The notes under the pieces are model-generated. The model made no database searches, was not told the origin of the DNA, and saw only the letters and a list, made by a program, of their open reading frames with translations. DNA of 64,000 nucleotides from Schistocephalus solidus (lineage: Eukaryota; Platyhelminthes; Cestoda; Diphyllobothriidea; Diphyllobothriidae), in contig WEDG01001506.1 of the NCBI GenBank assembly GCA_017591395.1, forward strand, positions 16,002 through 80,001, written 5' to 3'. Within the stretch, counting starts at the first letter, position 1; the number at the start of each line of letters is the position of its first letter. Shown here one piece after another: positions 33,139-44,264 of this stretch. Position numbers and translations under genes: made by a program.

Positions 33139-33664
33139 TTAACCTCCGACTGTTTGCCGCAGATTGTCGTGGAGGTGCATGTGACCTAATAAGCCTATGT
33201 GGTGTGTGAAGGTGCGGGAGAAGTGAGGGTAGTGGATGCGGGTGCGGTGACTGTATGTTGGAACCCCAGGCACTGGTTCACCAGCCTCCATGCGATGGAT
33301 TCGCAGGTGACCGACCAGGCCGATGCGTGAGTTGAAGTTGTGGGCGCAGTGTGTGCAGGAGTAATTGGGAGAGGCTGGGTTTATGTCGTTCGTGGTAGTG
33401 GGGTGGTAGTGGCGGTTAGAATGGCAGGAGCAGAGGGTGTGCATGGGGTATCGGTGTTGTCGGCATTGCAATGAATTCCGCTGTCATGGATGCGCATGTG
33501 ACCGAATAAGCACATGCGTTGAAGGAATGGACGAGGGCAGTGAGGGCAGTGGAGGCGGAGATCTTTACTGCGGGCTGGTGCTCCAGGCACTGGTTCAAAA
33601 GTCTCTGTGCGATAGATTCGCAGGTGACCGACCAGGCCGATGCGTGAGGTGAACGTGTGGTCAC
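33139..33664 (-). pseudogene. RTE zinc-finger array (copy at 33.4 kb)
   Basis: Frame 33,381-33,590 reads CPHCPRPFLQRMCLFGHMRIHD. Frame 33,139-33,471 reads CTHCAHNFNSRIGLVGHLRIH, linker RMEAGEPVPGVPT, then YPHFSRTFTHHIGLLGHMHLHDNLR, in which both finger cysteines are gone. Frame 33,416-33,664 is the shifted continuation of an upstream finger. Order and linkers match the 28-kb array, with Ser/Thr/Pro-rich spacers between pairs. Confidence 0.75.
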
Positions 33665-33779
33665 AATGAGGACAATTTAGGACCGAGCCACCATCACTGG
33701 TGGTGGTAACGGGGGTATTTATGGTTGTGGCGGTAACAGTGCTGGTGGGGGTAACAGGTAATGAGTATTGGGATGTGGT

Positions 33780-34955
33780 CTCTATGATTGTGGCGGTAAC
33801 AGGTGGGTGTAACTGGTAATGAGTATTGGGATGTGGTATCTATGATTGTGGGAGTAGTGGAATTGATGCCAGGAGTGAGGGTGTGGGAGGGGGGGTCTGA
33901 ATAAGGGATGGCAGAATTTGACGTAGAATTTGAAGTTGTCAGATTGTTGTTGGATCAAGTTCGAATATTTTCGACCAGGCCGATTCACGCGTGGAATGTG
34001 CACTGCCAGTCTGGGCATTTTGGAAGTGCTTCTGCATTGGTCGTGTGGGTCCGGGTCTCTGGTGCCTTTTGTGCCGCCCTTTTGGCCTTGGTGACTGCAA
34101 TTCGGTTGGTTTCGTAGATTGCTGTCCCTGTCTTCACTATCTTTCTCCAGGCCAGTCGGTTCCGGGCGAGGTCCTTCCAGTTTGCCATGTCAATCTGCAG
34201 TTGCTTCAAGGAAGTCTTCAGAGTGTCCTTGTAGCGTCGGACTTGGCCCCCTTGTTGACGAGAACCCGTGGTGACATCTCCGTAGAAGAGTTGTTTGGGT
34301 AGTCATCCGTCGTCTATCCTCAAAAGGCAGCAGTGCAGTTGCAGTTGTTTCAGCTGCGCGTAGATGCCGGGGGGAGACCCGTTCGTTCCAGCATTTCTGC
34401 GGAGGCAGCAGAGGTGGAAGTGGTTGACTTTCAGCGCTTGTTTCTGATAGATCGCTCAAGTCTCCGCTCCTACAACAGGGTCGGCAAGATGACAGCTTTT
34501 TGCATCTTGAGTTTGGTGCTGAGGTGAAGACCGTGGCGATTCCAAAGGAGGTTCTGCATGCGTCCTAAGGCTTGGCAGGCTTTGGCGATTTCGTACGCTT
34601 CGCGAGTGGTTGCTGCCCAGGTAGATGAAGGTATCCACGGATTTCACTTGGGCGCCGTTTGAATTGATGGAATTTGCGTTGTAGGTGGTATTGGGTGGCG
34701 GTTGATACATGATCCCTACGTTTCTTCGTGTTGATGCGCAGTCCGACGTTGTCGCAGGCGGCAGCGAAGAGGCTCATGCCCCTTTTACATGTCCTCTTCT
34801 GTCGTTGCATTGAGTGCACAGTCGTCAGCACAACACCCACTGCGTCAGCACCTCCCGACCCATTGCCACCACATATGTACATCGCGCACCGGCATGCGAA
34901 TCCCTCACTCAGAGCTTGGTGAAGCAGTGCCAGGAGCACTCACACACACCCACCG
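33780..34955 (-). pseudogene. RTE reverse transcriptase C-terminal part and first finger (copy at 34.4 kb)
   Basis: 34,565-34,939 and 34,456-34,710 cover the thumb region after the catalytic box. 34,190-34,459 is the decayed connector domain, and 33,985-34,209 the basic linker with ANWKDLARNRLAWRKIVKTG. A finger follows as CPDWQCTFHA... in one frame and continues as VNRPGRKYSN in another (33,782-34,018). The usual second cysteine is displaced. The first half of the RT is missing: the copy stops near 34,955, head to head with a plus-strand fragment. Confidence 0.7.
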
Positions 34956-35640
34956 CAACTGCCTAAACTCTCCGCGCTCTACATGCACATTCAAGCCACG
35001 TTGGCCTTTTAAGTCAGATGCGTCTCCATGAAAACCATGACAACCGCCGACTATTTCACATCGCCACTTCTCTCCGCACCAGAATCTACATCACAAATGG
35101 TCACGCCAAACACCAAACAACACATGTTTACAACTAGCATCTCTCACCAGAGAGGTAAGTATGATCCTGGGCTCTTTTTCATGCTGCTCCTCTGCTGCAT
35201 GCTTGATCTGAACCTGAAACTATCACGATGTGCTAAGCGCCGGGACTTGGAAGGTTCCCAATCTCGCATTTAGCCCAATGTGTGCTTGTGCAGAGTGGTC
35301 AGCTGGAGGTCTGAGAGGCAGACTGCAATGGTTCCTTCTTAATGTGCCCTCTGGCACTCTCACACCTGTGAGATGTGAGCCGCTCAACTCTGTTTGTGTT
35401 TAAATCCTGGTACTTGTGTTTAGTGGGCAGGTCGTATGCATGGAACGCGTAGGCGAGGTCATTTTATACGTCAGCAGCTGCGTCCATTTCTTGCATCAGA
35501 CAACTGACCGGCTCTGACGGTGGCTGTGACCTGGGAATGGGAATAGTCAGCGGGGTCGATGGCTCAGCGTATTTTTCTCACTGTAAAATTTGATGTGCTT
35601 GTGTCGATCACGGTGCGCCAAAAGTCTCTTATCGCCCCTC
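34840..35640 (+). pseudogene. RTE zinc-finger tail and 3' UTR, diverged, plus strand
   Basis: It starts with a mangled finger and linker (HRHANPSLRAW in one frame, SELGEAVPGALTHTHRNC in the next). It then runs into a diverged 3' UTR: GTGTGCTTGTGCAGAGTGGTCAGC, AACTGACCGGCTCTGACGG, TTTTTCTCACTGTAAAATTTG, ATCACGGTGCGCCAAAAG. It overlaps the truncated end of the minus-strand copy, so the two fragments are head to head. Confidence 0.5.
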
Positions 35641-35859
35641 CCCCATTTTAACACGACTCACTGGTATGCCGAGATTAAACTTATTGATTTTTTGTCTTAG
35701 CTTGTACTCCGTTTCCCATATAAATGTACTGGCCCGACGAGAATTTATCGAAAGCACGCGTTTGCTCGCCAACTAGTCTTTTGAATCTTTTGATGGGAAT
35801 TTTCGCAACTCTAAAAAAGTCATGTCTTTAAAATTTACCAACTGATGATGCAACTCAGA

Positions 35860-36670
35860 CCAAGCAGTCTGTCCTGTGTGCGTTTGTGTGGAGTGACCGA
35901 GTGGCGGACTGAGATTCAGGTAGTAATTGCTCCTTCTTAATGTGCAAACGCCATCTCTTACGTGAGAGGGAAGTATGATCCTCGGCTACTTCTCCATGTT
36001 GGTCCTCTACTGTATGTGTGATCAGAACCTGTTACTAGGATGGCACCCTAAGCTCCGTGTATTGGAAGGTTGCCAGCTGACGGGATAACTCGGAGCACGC
36101 AATCGACCCAATGTGTGTTTAAGTGGAGGGGCTGACTGGCGGACCGAGAGTCAATCTGCCGTAGCTCCTGCGTGTGACCTCTATTAAAATCCCCATCCAT
36201 GGAATCCAAACCAGGTGTGGCAGCACTCCTAGGGTCGGCTTTTGCCGCGCCGAACACTTGCGAACTCTCCCGCCTCCGAGCCCAGGGGGGGAAGGGGAGC
36301 GAGTGCTGTAGCTGCAGCGAAAGTTTACGCTCAATATACTCTAATTTATGCGCAAGTCACCACGCTTACTTCCAGTCTGCTATGAAGCCCGTGGTAAACA
36401 TTGTCGAATGCCATGGTTGGACTGTCATGTCCTCCTAGAGGAGGCCACGCGAGAGATGCGTTGAGGAAACGTGAGAGCCAGATTAGGTAACGGCACGCGT
36501 TATTCGGGATTCTCACCAAGATCAAATGTCACACGTTTGGGGTGCGGTGTCACACCTAGGCGCAGGCCCCCGATGCGCCAGCTACTTGCTCCCGATTCCC
36601 GCATCAGAATGCCAACCGGCTCGCAGAGCGGACTGGTTCTGGGAAAAGGGAATAGAGAGTGAGGTCGACT
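35860..36670 (+). repeat. Further RTE 3'-UTR units, diverged
   Basis: GTGTGGAGTGACCGAGTGGCGG, AGGTTGCCAGCTGACGGGAT, GGAATCCAAACCAGGTGTGG and, at about 36,590-36,670, CCGCATCAGAATGCCAACCGG with GAGAGTGAGGTCGACTTC all belong to the 3' UTR, in scrambled spacing. No coding content. Confidence 0.5.
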
Positions 36671-37348
36671 TCATCATATTTAATCACACTCCATAACTAG
36701 AAATGGCAAGCAGATAATATGTGACCTAACTCAGAGAATGAAGGATAGGTCAGTGTGTAATACGCGATCATACTACATAATAACGTAACCTTAAAACTAT
36801 CCAATTTGCTAGATAGGGTTAACATTAGTTGCCGGGTTAGTAGGGTCACGATAATTCGTTTGCCGTTGAAGAACCGAAGTATCGGATCAAATAGAAAATT
36901 TCGAAGCAGCGAATTTTAGGGCGCCACGGTAGTTTCAAAATGCATCCGTTTTACTTTGATAATAAAAATAGCATGCCGAGTGGGCGTCATTCTTACTCCC
37001 GTCAAAGGTCCGAATAAAATTAGGTCAGGTCAGCTAGGAATGATATCGCTCATAGTGGTCGGCCTGTGGCAGAGCTACCGGATCTCGCAATATGCACACT
37101 TGCCGGAGCAATAACCTGTTGTGCGACGCTAATAACCCGACAGCGAGTGCTGATACTTTACTTCATTTATTTCGATCTAAAAAATCCTATTTCCACCGGT
37201 GCAATATGACTCGCTGACCTATTCTTTGTTCTCCGCGTTGGGTCACATATTATTTTCTTGCCTTAGAAACACTCTGACGCAATTTTAAATATTCTCTATG
37301 CGCTAAAAGCCGAGCTTTAAGGTCTAATAAATGACGGCACAAATCTGT
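36671..37348. other. No gene recognised
   Basis: Nothing supported; short frames only. Confidence 0.45.
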
Positions 37349-39638
37349 ATTCGCAGGACATAGAGCCAGGCTCAATGGCTACTTACGAGTGTACGTTCTG
37401 TAGCAAACCCACTCAGATGGGACCCGAGCCGCCCCCTTGTTTTTCCATGCAAATTATAAAATTACATAGGTAGTTAAATGCAAAGTTTAGATGGACCGAA
37501 TTTGACTCCATGCCGTCCACGAGTGTTAGTTTGCCTTCGAATTTGAGCGTGGAAGACTTTGGAAATATCACTGCCTAACCCGCTTTCAGAACTCTGCTGA
37601 ACAACCACGAATCCCTACACAAATCATGTGTTGGCCAGCTCCCAAACCTGTTCACATAGAGTTTCGTTATATCATCGACGGTCATTCTCTTCCACAGAGT
37701 GAAAGTGAAACTTCGCGCGTTGTCAGCTAAAAAAATAGTAATAATCCCGCTACTAGAAACGAAAAGCTTATCTGCTTCGAACACCTTGCTGTACGTTATA
37801 TACATTCAAAGCTCCATTTTTCTCATAGTCCTTTAAAACACAGGGCAAACTTCAACCTGTATAAGTCCTTGTGTCTCTCTACCTACCCAGCTGAGTACGG
37901 TTTACCGCCTTCTAAATGTATCCCTTTAATTAGTTTCAAGATATGAAAAGTAATAGTTTACCTAATACGTTTTCTAAATTTTGGATGGTAGAGATACCTT
38001 TTCTGGCATTTCTTGCAATTGACTGGCACGTAGATTCTTACCAACAGGCCAAAACTTTATATGAGTGAGAATCATAAGGTTCATTTATTCTAACTAGTAA
38101 CCGAGGAAGGTCCATCATTTGAGATACATGCCCAGGGAGGGAAATTGGATTATCCCTATCGAAAGGATGAGATATCGGTACCCATTACTGCTGACTACTC
38201 AACCAGCGCACGCCTCCCGCACCATGCATGGACACAAACTTATCAATTCCTCAGGGTTCTTTTGTGTTTCCTGATATCTGAACTCCAGTTTATATCCCGC
38301 CTGGGCTGTCCGAACTGCTCATCATCTAACTCTTCTACATCAGCTTTTTCTTACACTGTGCCATCCTACTGTTTTCCATCGCTCTCTTTTCTCTTGTTTC
38401 TCTTTAGCCCAACTATTCTTCCCTCTTCACCTCATTTTTATTCTCAAAACTTCCATGTTCTTATATTTTTTTACCAGTTTTTCCGCTAGTCTTGTTTCTC
38501 ATCTCCATCTTTCTCCTAACCCTCAGCCCGATTTATCGACTAATAGGTTGCAGGAGTAGGATTAAAAACCACTATCCCGTGAAAATCTGTTCACCGACTC
38601 ATTTTTTGATCCGTTTCATATAGTTTCATTGATTCAGCTATAAGAAAACTTTCTTCATTCAACAAAGTAGGTAGTCAATAACAATGGTGAGGTTATCTGA
38701 ATTCGATCGTGTACCGTCCGCAAATGCTACCTGGTCTTGAACCTCAAACCCGGAATACTTGAAAACTATCAAGGCCTTACGCACTCTCAGAAACCTGCTG
38801 AAAATCTACGAAGTCCCAAAAGCTCGCTTTAGTTGGCCATCACCCAGACCCTTTCACATAGATTTTCCTGATATTATCAAAAGTCCGTCTCTTCAGCTTA
38901 GTACAGCTGCTGCTTCTCGCGATATAAGGTACCGAAGTTAGTAGTCATCCTATTACTAAAACCAAAAAGGTTATCGGTTTCAAACTCCTTGCTGCATGTT
39001 ATAGGCTGTCTATGATTTCGTTTTCTCAAAGTCCTTTCAAATTTTGGGCTCACTTTAAGCTCAAAAGTCGATGTGTCTCTTTTTATCGAAATGAGTAGGG
39101 TCTATTGCCTTCTAACTCTATTACTTTTAATAGTTTGCCTTCTCATTAATATTATAATTTTTAGATGGTATCGATTCATTTTCTCGCATTTCTTGCACTG
39201 GCACTTGGATTAATACCACCAAACGGTACACACGAGTGATACTTATAAGTGTAATTTCCTCTGACTACTGAGTTAGGAACACTCATCATTTGGGAAGTAT
39301 TCTCATAGAGGAAAATTCAATCACAATTATAGAAAGGATTAAATATCACTATCCATCCAACAGTTCCTAGAGTTATAGGTGCCGGCGATGGTTGTTGGGG
39401 TGGTGGTGGTTGTGATTGTTTGACTAGTGCAAGCTTCTCGTACAATGCATATTAAAGACAGAAATGCATAAATCATTAGCTGCTATTCCTTGACAAGTTT
39501 TCAAATGGCAATGAGTATTGAATTGAGAATGTAAAAGTGCGTAGGCGAAGCAGAATCCCGTCCTGATGGGTATGTTGAAGTAGCATAGTTACGGTCACCT
39601 TTACGTGATAAACTCAAAAAATTAAAAACTACGGTAGT
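37349..39638. repeat. 2.29-kb direct segmental duplication, copy 1 (two old tandem monomers)
   Basis: This is nearly identical to 45,580-47,871 in the same orientation. Within the copy, about 37,480-38,240 and 38,690-39,455 are diverged versions of each other. Shared order: CCGTCC..GTT, GCTTTCAGAAC/CTCTCAGAAAC, AGCTCCCAAACCTGTTCACATAGA/CACCCAGACCCTTTCACATAGA, CTAGAAACGAAAAG/CTAAAACCAAAAAG, CATTTCTTGCA..TGGCAC. The period is about 1.2 kb. The 114-codon frame at 38,145-38,489 is not supported as coding. Its end also resembles the family at 53,636-53,945. Confidence 0.8.
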
Positions 39639-40250
39639 TCGGCCACATCGACCAGAAGCCTGGTAGTGGAAAAACAAAAAAATTCACACTCCTCGTCTTA
39701 TAAGAGCTGTCTGGGGTCTTCTACGTTTTAATCAAGTCCGGAACATTAGGAAGGTAGGTTTAGAGCTTGAGGCATCGGTGCGCATGGTCAGAAATGTCGT
39801 GAAAAAGAATCTGAGGTCTAAATCAAGGGTTAGGAAAAAGAAGCATCTCTTTACTGAGGCTGTGAAAGAGAAGAGACTGGAAAGAAGTAAGACAATCTTA
39901 AGCTTCATCAAGAAAGAACCACACATGATGCTCTATTCCGATGAACAACTCTTCACGTTCGATTCGGCATTCAACACATCGCTGTATAAGCCCCTTGAAG
40001 ATCGACTAGGTACCTGCGAATGTAAAGCAAAAGTTTCAGTCCAACGATTCTGAGACTCTATGGGCTGATTGCCTCAGACGGCAAAGTCATGACCCTTGTG
40101 TTCAACAAGGCTGGCGTCAAGTGATAACAGACGTGTACCTGGATGCTCTTCAAAAGCACGAGAAGCCTTGGATCGATCCCAACTACACTCCATATGACTA
40201 TGTAGTCTTGCAGCAAGATGGTGCGCCTCCACATACGTCACGGAAGACAC
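39639..40250 (+). pseudogene. Tc1/mariner-like transposase fragment
   Basis: The N-terminus begins inside the helix-turn-helix region (HIDQKPGSGKTKK equivalent), directly at the junction with the 2.29-kb repeat. Next come LEASVRMVRNVVKKNLRSKS and MMLYSDEQLFTFDSA (first catalytic Asp, 39,778-40,053). A frame break follows, then ITDVYLDALQKHEKPW and VVLQQDGAPPHTSRKT (second catalytic Asp, 40,121-40,260). It ends at the second Asp block, fused to an RTE 3' UTR at 40,250, so the third catalytic residue is absent. Same family as 51,089-52,070. Confidence 0.85.
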
Positions 40251-41085
40251 CAATGCATCAACAACACCCTCACAATCACCATTTATTAGAGTATATCATG
40301 GTTTCCTAGAAACCGTGGCTGGGAAGTCTGCCAATCTGACGCTTCCACCAGACCACGCCGTCGGCTCAGTGTATGTGCTGTGTTTGTCGAGTGGCTGACC
40401 AGTGGACTGGGAGTCAGACGGCGATGGCTGCTCCATATCCCCTGAGTTTGTGAATCCTGGTGTGTGCGTTATGGGGGCCAGGTCGTGCTGTGGCGCGCGA
40501 AGACGGTCACGCCGATCCGTCAGCCAATGCGCCCACTCCCACATCAGGCAACTGACCGGCTCGGACAGTGTCTGATGGTGGGGGTGGGGGAGAGAGTGAG
40601 GTCGACAGCTCAGCGCATGTTCCTCACTATAAAAAAATCTGACGCGCTTGAAACAATCACGGTGCTCTAAAAGCCGTGGTTTGGAAGGTTGCCAACTGAC
40701 GGGATAACTCGGACCGCGTGGTCAGCGCAATGTGTGTTTTGTTTGGAGTGGCTGACAGGCGGACTGAGAGTCAGGCTGCAATGGCTCCTTCTTCATGTGG
40801 CCTTTATGTCACTCCCACTCCATGGGATCCGAGCAAGGTGTGGTGGCACGCCCAGGGGCGGCTCCGGCCGCGCCAGCCACCTGCGCCCTCTCCAATCTCC
40901 GGTCTTCTTGACTCTGTCTTGACACCGGGCTCAGGTGGGGAGGAGGAGAGAGTGTGGTAGCTGGAGCGCAAGGCTACTATCACTTAAAACTAATTCACGC
41001 GCAGGTCACCGTCCCTGCACCACCTGGTGTGGAGCATACGGAGGACCTCGTCGAAATCGACGGTTGAACTGCCAACCTGCCGGAC
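40251..41085 (+). repeat. RTE 3' UTR, single unit, plus strand
   Basis: It begins with CAACAACACCCTCACAATCA, equivalent to the sequence just after the last finger in the 28-kb copy. It runs through GGTTTCCTAGAAACCGTGGC (a short palindromic block), GTGGGAGTGGGCGCATTGG (inverse), CTCACTATAAAAAAATCTGAC, and ends at CCGTCCCTGCACCACC with a GACGGTTGAACTGC tail. It has no ORF of its own; all frames listed here are unsupported. Confidence 0.7.
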
Positions 41086-41109
41086 CTCCACACAATCCCC
41101 CCGCCCCAT

Positions 41110-41270
41110 CGCCACAGGAGTGCATACAAAGTCCTGCGTGGACAAGTTATCGATCGCGTCCACGCCTAGAGTTCGTGTCCGAATGCTATTGATTTTTCAC
41201 TTGAATTCTCTTAACTTCGTTTGATCTCTTATTGAGCTGTAACAGTCATCTGCCCTGGCGACAGTTAATT
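41110..41270. repeat. Repeat shared in inverse with 61,140-61,310
   Basis: Blocks such as GGAGTGCATACAAAG, ACAAGTTATCGATCGCGTCC and CACTTGAATTCTCTTAACTT recur in reverse complement at 61.2-61.3 kb. In both places the block is next to an RTE 3'-UTR piece. Confidence 0.6.
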
Positions 41271-41445
41271 TGGACCACCTGAATGTTAATTTGGGACTTA
41301 ACAACAGCGTTTAATTACATAATTTGATCAAAATGTCTTGTGCTGTCAGAGGTCTTTTCGTAATTACTTATCTCTAACGATGGACTCCATTAAGAGTTCG
41401 AAAGTGCAGACGAATAAACCTAAGATTCCGGCGAGCGAACAACCT

Positions 41446-41458
41446 TCTTTCTTCTTTT

Positions 41459-41489
<31 letters not shown>

Positions 41490-41526
41490 TTCCTCTTCTT
41501 CTTTACTTATACACACACACACACCT
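41446..41526. repeat. (TTC)n and (AC)n microsatellites
   Basis: TTC units run through 41,446-41,505 with interruptions. A CACACACACACAC tract follows at about 41,511-41,524. Confidence 0.95.
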
Positions 41527-41599
41527 GGAGTGCGAACATTCGCCTAATTAAAGCCGCTTCAAACATCCCAAGGAGTGATAAAACCGCCTATTGATTGAT

Positions 41600-41850
41600 G
41601 GAAGCTCACCAACCAGTTACAAAACTTAGTGCTTAGGGCGATAGGCTTCTAATCAACAGGTCACGGGTTTGGGTATAACTGGCTGCTGACAGCTAATAAG
41701 CCAAAAATAGTCCTTCCGGTCTCCTTTGTCTTTGTCGGAAATGTGAAAAAATTAGAAGTTAAGTGCCTACAAAAACGCAACTCTTTTAAAATGCACAGAA
41801 TCTGCGGATAATGATGACTGTTTTTTCAAAGTTTTTTCTATCTTATACTT
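41600..41850 (+). repeat. tRNA-headed SINE-like element
   Basis: The head at 41,611-41,690 looks like a decayed tRNA. It has an A-box-like ACTTAGTGCTTAGGGCG, an anticodon-arm block GGCTTCTAATCAACAGG with TCT in the anticodon position, and a B-box-like CACGGGTTTGGG. The body (TCCTTTGTCTTTGTCGGAA, GTGAAAAAATTAGAAG, AAAACGCAACTCTTTTAAAA) is shared with the minus-strand element at 60,690-60,985. A head plus a shared body at two unrelated sites supports a SINE family, possibly from tRNA-Arg(TCT). Confidence 0.6.
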
Positions 41851-42442
41851 CAGGTACTGATGTTGAGGTGAAGCAGTGGAATCGCAAAACATCAATAGAC
41901 ATTTCTATCGCTATTTTAGCATATTCTTGTTCAATGACTACTGTCAATTCAGTGATAGTTTCCGGTTTTGCAGGGTAGCCTATTTCTTAAGTACCTCTTA
42001 AATGTCTAGAGGGTTGAGGTCTGATGAACGGGACGGAACGGTAGGATTTAGCGTCACGTAGTAGTCTGGGGTGGCTTATCTTTATAAACGAAAAACTCTT
42101 CATTTTACGAGGCCCGAGATTGCATGATCTGCTACTATGTGTACTTTCTGGAACACCTTGCATGTACCCAGATCAATCCATCAGGTGGATGAAAATTGCC
42201 AAAGAGACTTTAAGTTGCGGACAAGGTCCCACAAATCGGCCATTTTGCGGAAAAAAGATTACCGAAGGGTTTCGGGTCTCAAAGATTCAACAGTATTGAC
42301 GACGTGTCCACGTATTTTATATTCCACTAGTGTATTTAAACAATCTAATGGCGTAAATGTAGTTTTTGAATATTTGATTACTAAAAACAGCCATCTCTTA
42401 GTTTCCTTGACCCCGACCATAAAACCTTTATAACCAAGAATT
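41851..42442. other. No gene recognised
   Basis: A 98-codon plus-strand frame at 42,137-42,433 has no motif I recognise. The rest is AT-rich and featureless. Confidence 0.4.
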
Positions 42443-43780
42443 TTGTTTTTGCATTCCTTCGGAAAAAAATACATTCAGATGGTGGCTTGATGAAGAGAAT
42501 GAAATGCCATGGAATCATCCTGTGCGGTAACCAGTACTACAACCCTACCTAAGTACTCCCTTCCAAACTACAACACATGTAAGAATTCCGGTTAACATTC
42601 CAAAAGATACGCCGTCTGCTATATAAACTACGGAATTCATCGACACCCACACATTTCACGATTGCGCTCCAACTGCCTTATGCAGTTTCAGAATCTACTA
42701 ACGACTCATAATTGCATAGCAGTTTGAACTTGTTTCGCAAATCAACATGAAAACGACGAGGTCACAGTTAATAAAGGACTGCCTAATCGACAACAAAATC
42801 ATCAAAACGCAAGAGAATAAAACATAAAAATGACGATGGTTTAAAAGTGAATGCGTGAGGATTGTCGGACCAATATCGGGGTTTTCATGCGACCCACGTG
42901 TTTGCACAAGTCCGTTGCATTGCCTTCAAAACTAGACTTAGGAGTCATTGCTCGTGCACCTCAAACAGTTGCAACCAGCCCACCGCATGACCCGAGACCT
43001 GCCCGGTTGTCAGCTCGAAGTTCAGAGGGATCGCGCGCGCAGCTGCAGATGAGCTGGTGAAACTGTATAATACCTTAAATCCGGTTCTTTTCAACCTTGT
43101 TTAGGTTCCCATTTCTCGGGAGAAAAGGACCGTTTTAAATGCTCAAAGAGTTTGATAGTTACCCGAGTATGGCGGTGCACGCAAACCGGGAATAGGCAAT
43201 AATTGGCAGCTGAATTTTGAAACATATGCTGCCAATCTACCGCGTAATTGTATCACTGATATATGTCGAAATGCCAATTAGAAACTCATTCTGTCAACAA
43301 GAAGTTGTAAATTTCAGGCTTAGTTAGAATTCCCCGTAGTTACTAAGGGACATCTGGCGAAGTTCACGGACAACGCCAACAAGCTTGCATGAATAGAAAC
43401 GGCCCTGTTTCCTAGATATGCAAATTTTCAGGGTTTGCGAAAAAAACCGCAAACTTACCTCACATTACAAGCTTATCATCGTGAGTGCAGGCGGATGCCC
43501 ATCGAACCTGACCAAATATGAGAAATTTTGGTCTACCCAAACTACTTTTTACAACGCATACATTGTTTATCAGATGAACGCAGGTTAATCTGACAGAACT
43601 GTTGAAAAGTCGTCAGTAATTTATTAATCTGCTTCCATGGGAATGTGTCGACCACGAGCGCCGTAGTGAATTCACCCTTTATCCATTTATGCTCATCCTA
43701 ATGTCACACGTCGTCCAGCGTCAGAACAAAAACTCTCGAATCCCATGCCATGACTGTTAACCGCATGTGCTGCATGCGAG
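42443..43780. repeat. 1.3-kb direct segmental duplication, copy 1
   Basis: This matches 55,401-56,719 in the same orientation, including an identical 69-codon minus-strand frame (42,698-42,907 and 55,656-55,865). It ends at GTGCTGCATGCGAG in both copies. I see no transposon motif or terminal repeat. An 18-nt block containing CGCGCGCAGCTGC near 43,040 is absent from copy 2. Confidence 0.8.
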
Positions 43781-43789
43781 TCGAAGTCC

Positions 43790-44062
43790 AACTATGTGTT
43801 CTTAATTCGGGTCAGCCTACAGTTCGGATCACTCAAATTAAGAAATTTACGGTAGCATACGGTAACTTCAAACGAATTCATTCTTTTGTGCGGCGGAGTC
43901 AGAATCTCCAGAGTCGGTCTCACTCTCTCTCCCTCTCTTCCCTACTTCTCACACCACTTGGCTGTCCGAGCCTCACAACCACCTGGTGCTGGAATTAGGC
44001 ACAGTAACTGGCGCGGTGCGAAGCCTACTCCAGAGGTATCCTGTAATCCAGGGGAACCCGAC
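43790..44062. repeat. Short dispersed repeat, copy 1
   Basis: It runs from GTTCGGATCACTCAAATTAAG through TTCATTCTTTTGTGCGGCGG, a CTCTCTCCCTCTC tract and GTCCGAGCCTCACAACCACC to CAGGGGAACCCGACAGTTC. Other copies are at 47,905-48,100 and 52,130-52,395. At 44,062 and 48,100 it abuts an RTE 3' end. Confidence 0.6.
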
Positions 44063-44264
44063 AGTTCAACCATCGTAGTCCGATGATGTCCGCCGTATGA
44101 GCCAGAGCATGATGTGCAGGGACGGTGACTTGCGTGTGAATTAGTTTTACACGATAGTAGACTCTCACTACATCTACTGAATTCTCTCTTCCCTCGCCTG
44201 CCTGCTCCCCGCTTCAAGACAGAGTTAAGAAGACCGTAGACAGGGTCGGGCGCAAGTAGCTGCT
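44063..44264 (-). repeat. RTE 3'-terminal fragment
   Basis: On the minus strand it has AAGACCGT-type, pyrimidine-rich, TCACTTAAAACTAAT-like and CCGTCCCTGCACA blocks, ending at ATGGTTGAACTGTCG. It is fused at 44,264 to the 5' hairpin of the next RTE copy. Confidence 0.55.

Larger units (their letters stand above)
32726..34955 (-). mobile_element. RTE/zinc-finger copy, 5'-truncated, minus strand
   Basis: The sense order is RT C-terminal half (34,939-34,456), C-terminal domain (34,459-34,190), connector and first finger (34,209-33,782), zinc fingers (33,664-33,139) and 3' UTR (33,120-32,726, with GTGCCATAAAGGCCAT and AAGAAGACCGGAGACTGGAG). Endonuclease and RT catalytic core are absent. The RT part is a different subfamily from the 29-kb copy (DNVGLRINTKK, VMYQPPPNTTYNAN and FIYLGSNHS instead of FGLTIST and FDYLGSTMS). 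Multiple frameshifts. Confidence 0.8.

Noticed and set aside
38145..38489. 114-codon frame and its 130-codon copy at 46,377-46,769
   Set aside because: It lies in a pyrimidine-rich part of a duplicated repeat. The diverged tandem monomer does not keep the frame, and the Ser/Phe/Leu-rich composition fits low-complexity DNA.
42698..42907. Identical 69-codon frames in the two 1.3-kb copies
   Set aside because: Identity follows from the recent duplication; no motif or codon signature.
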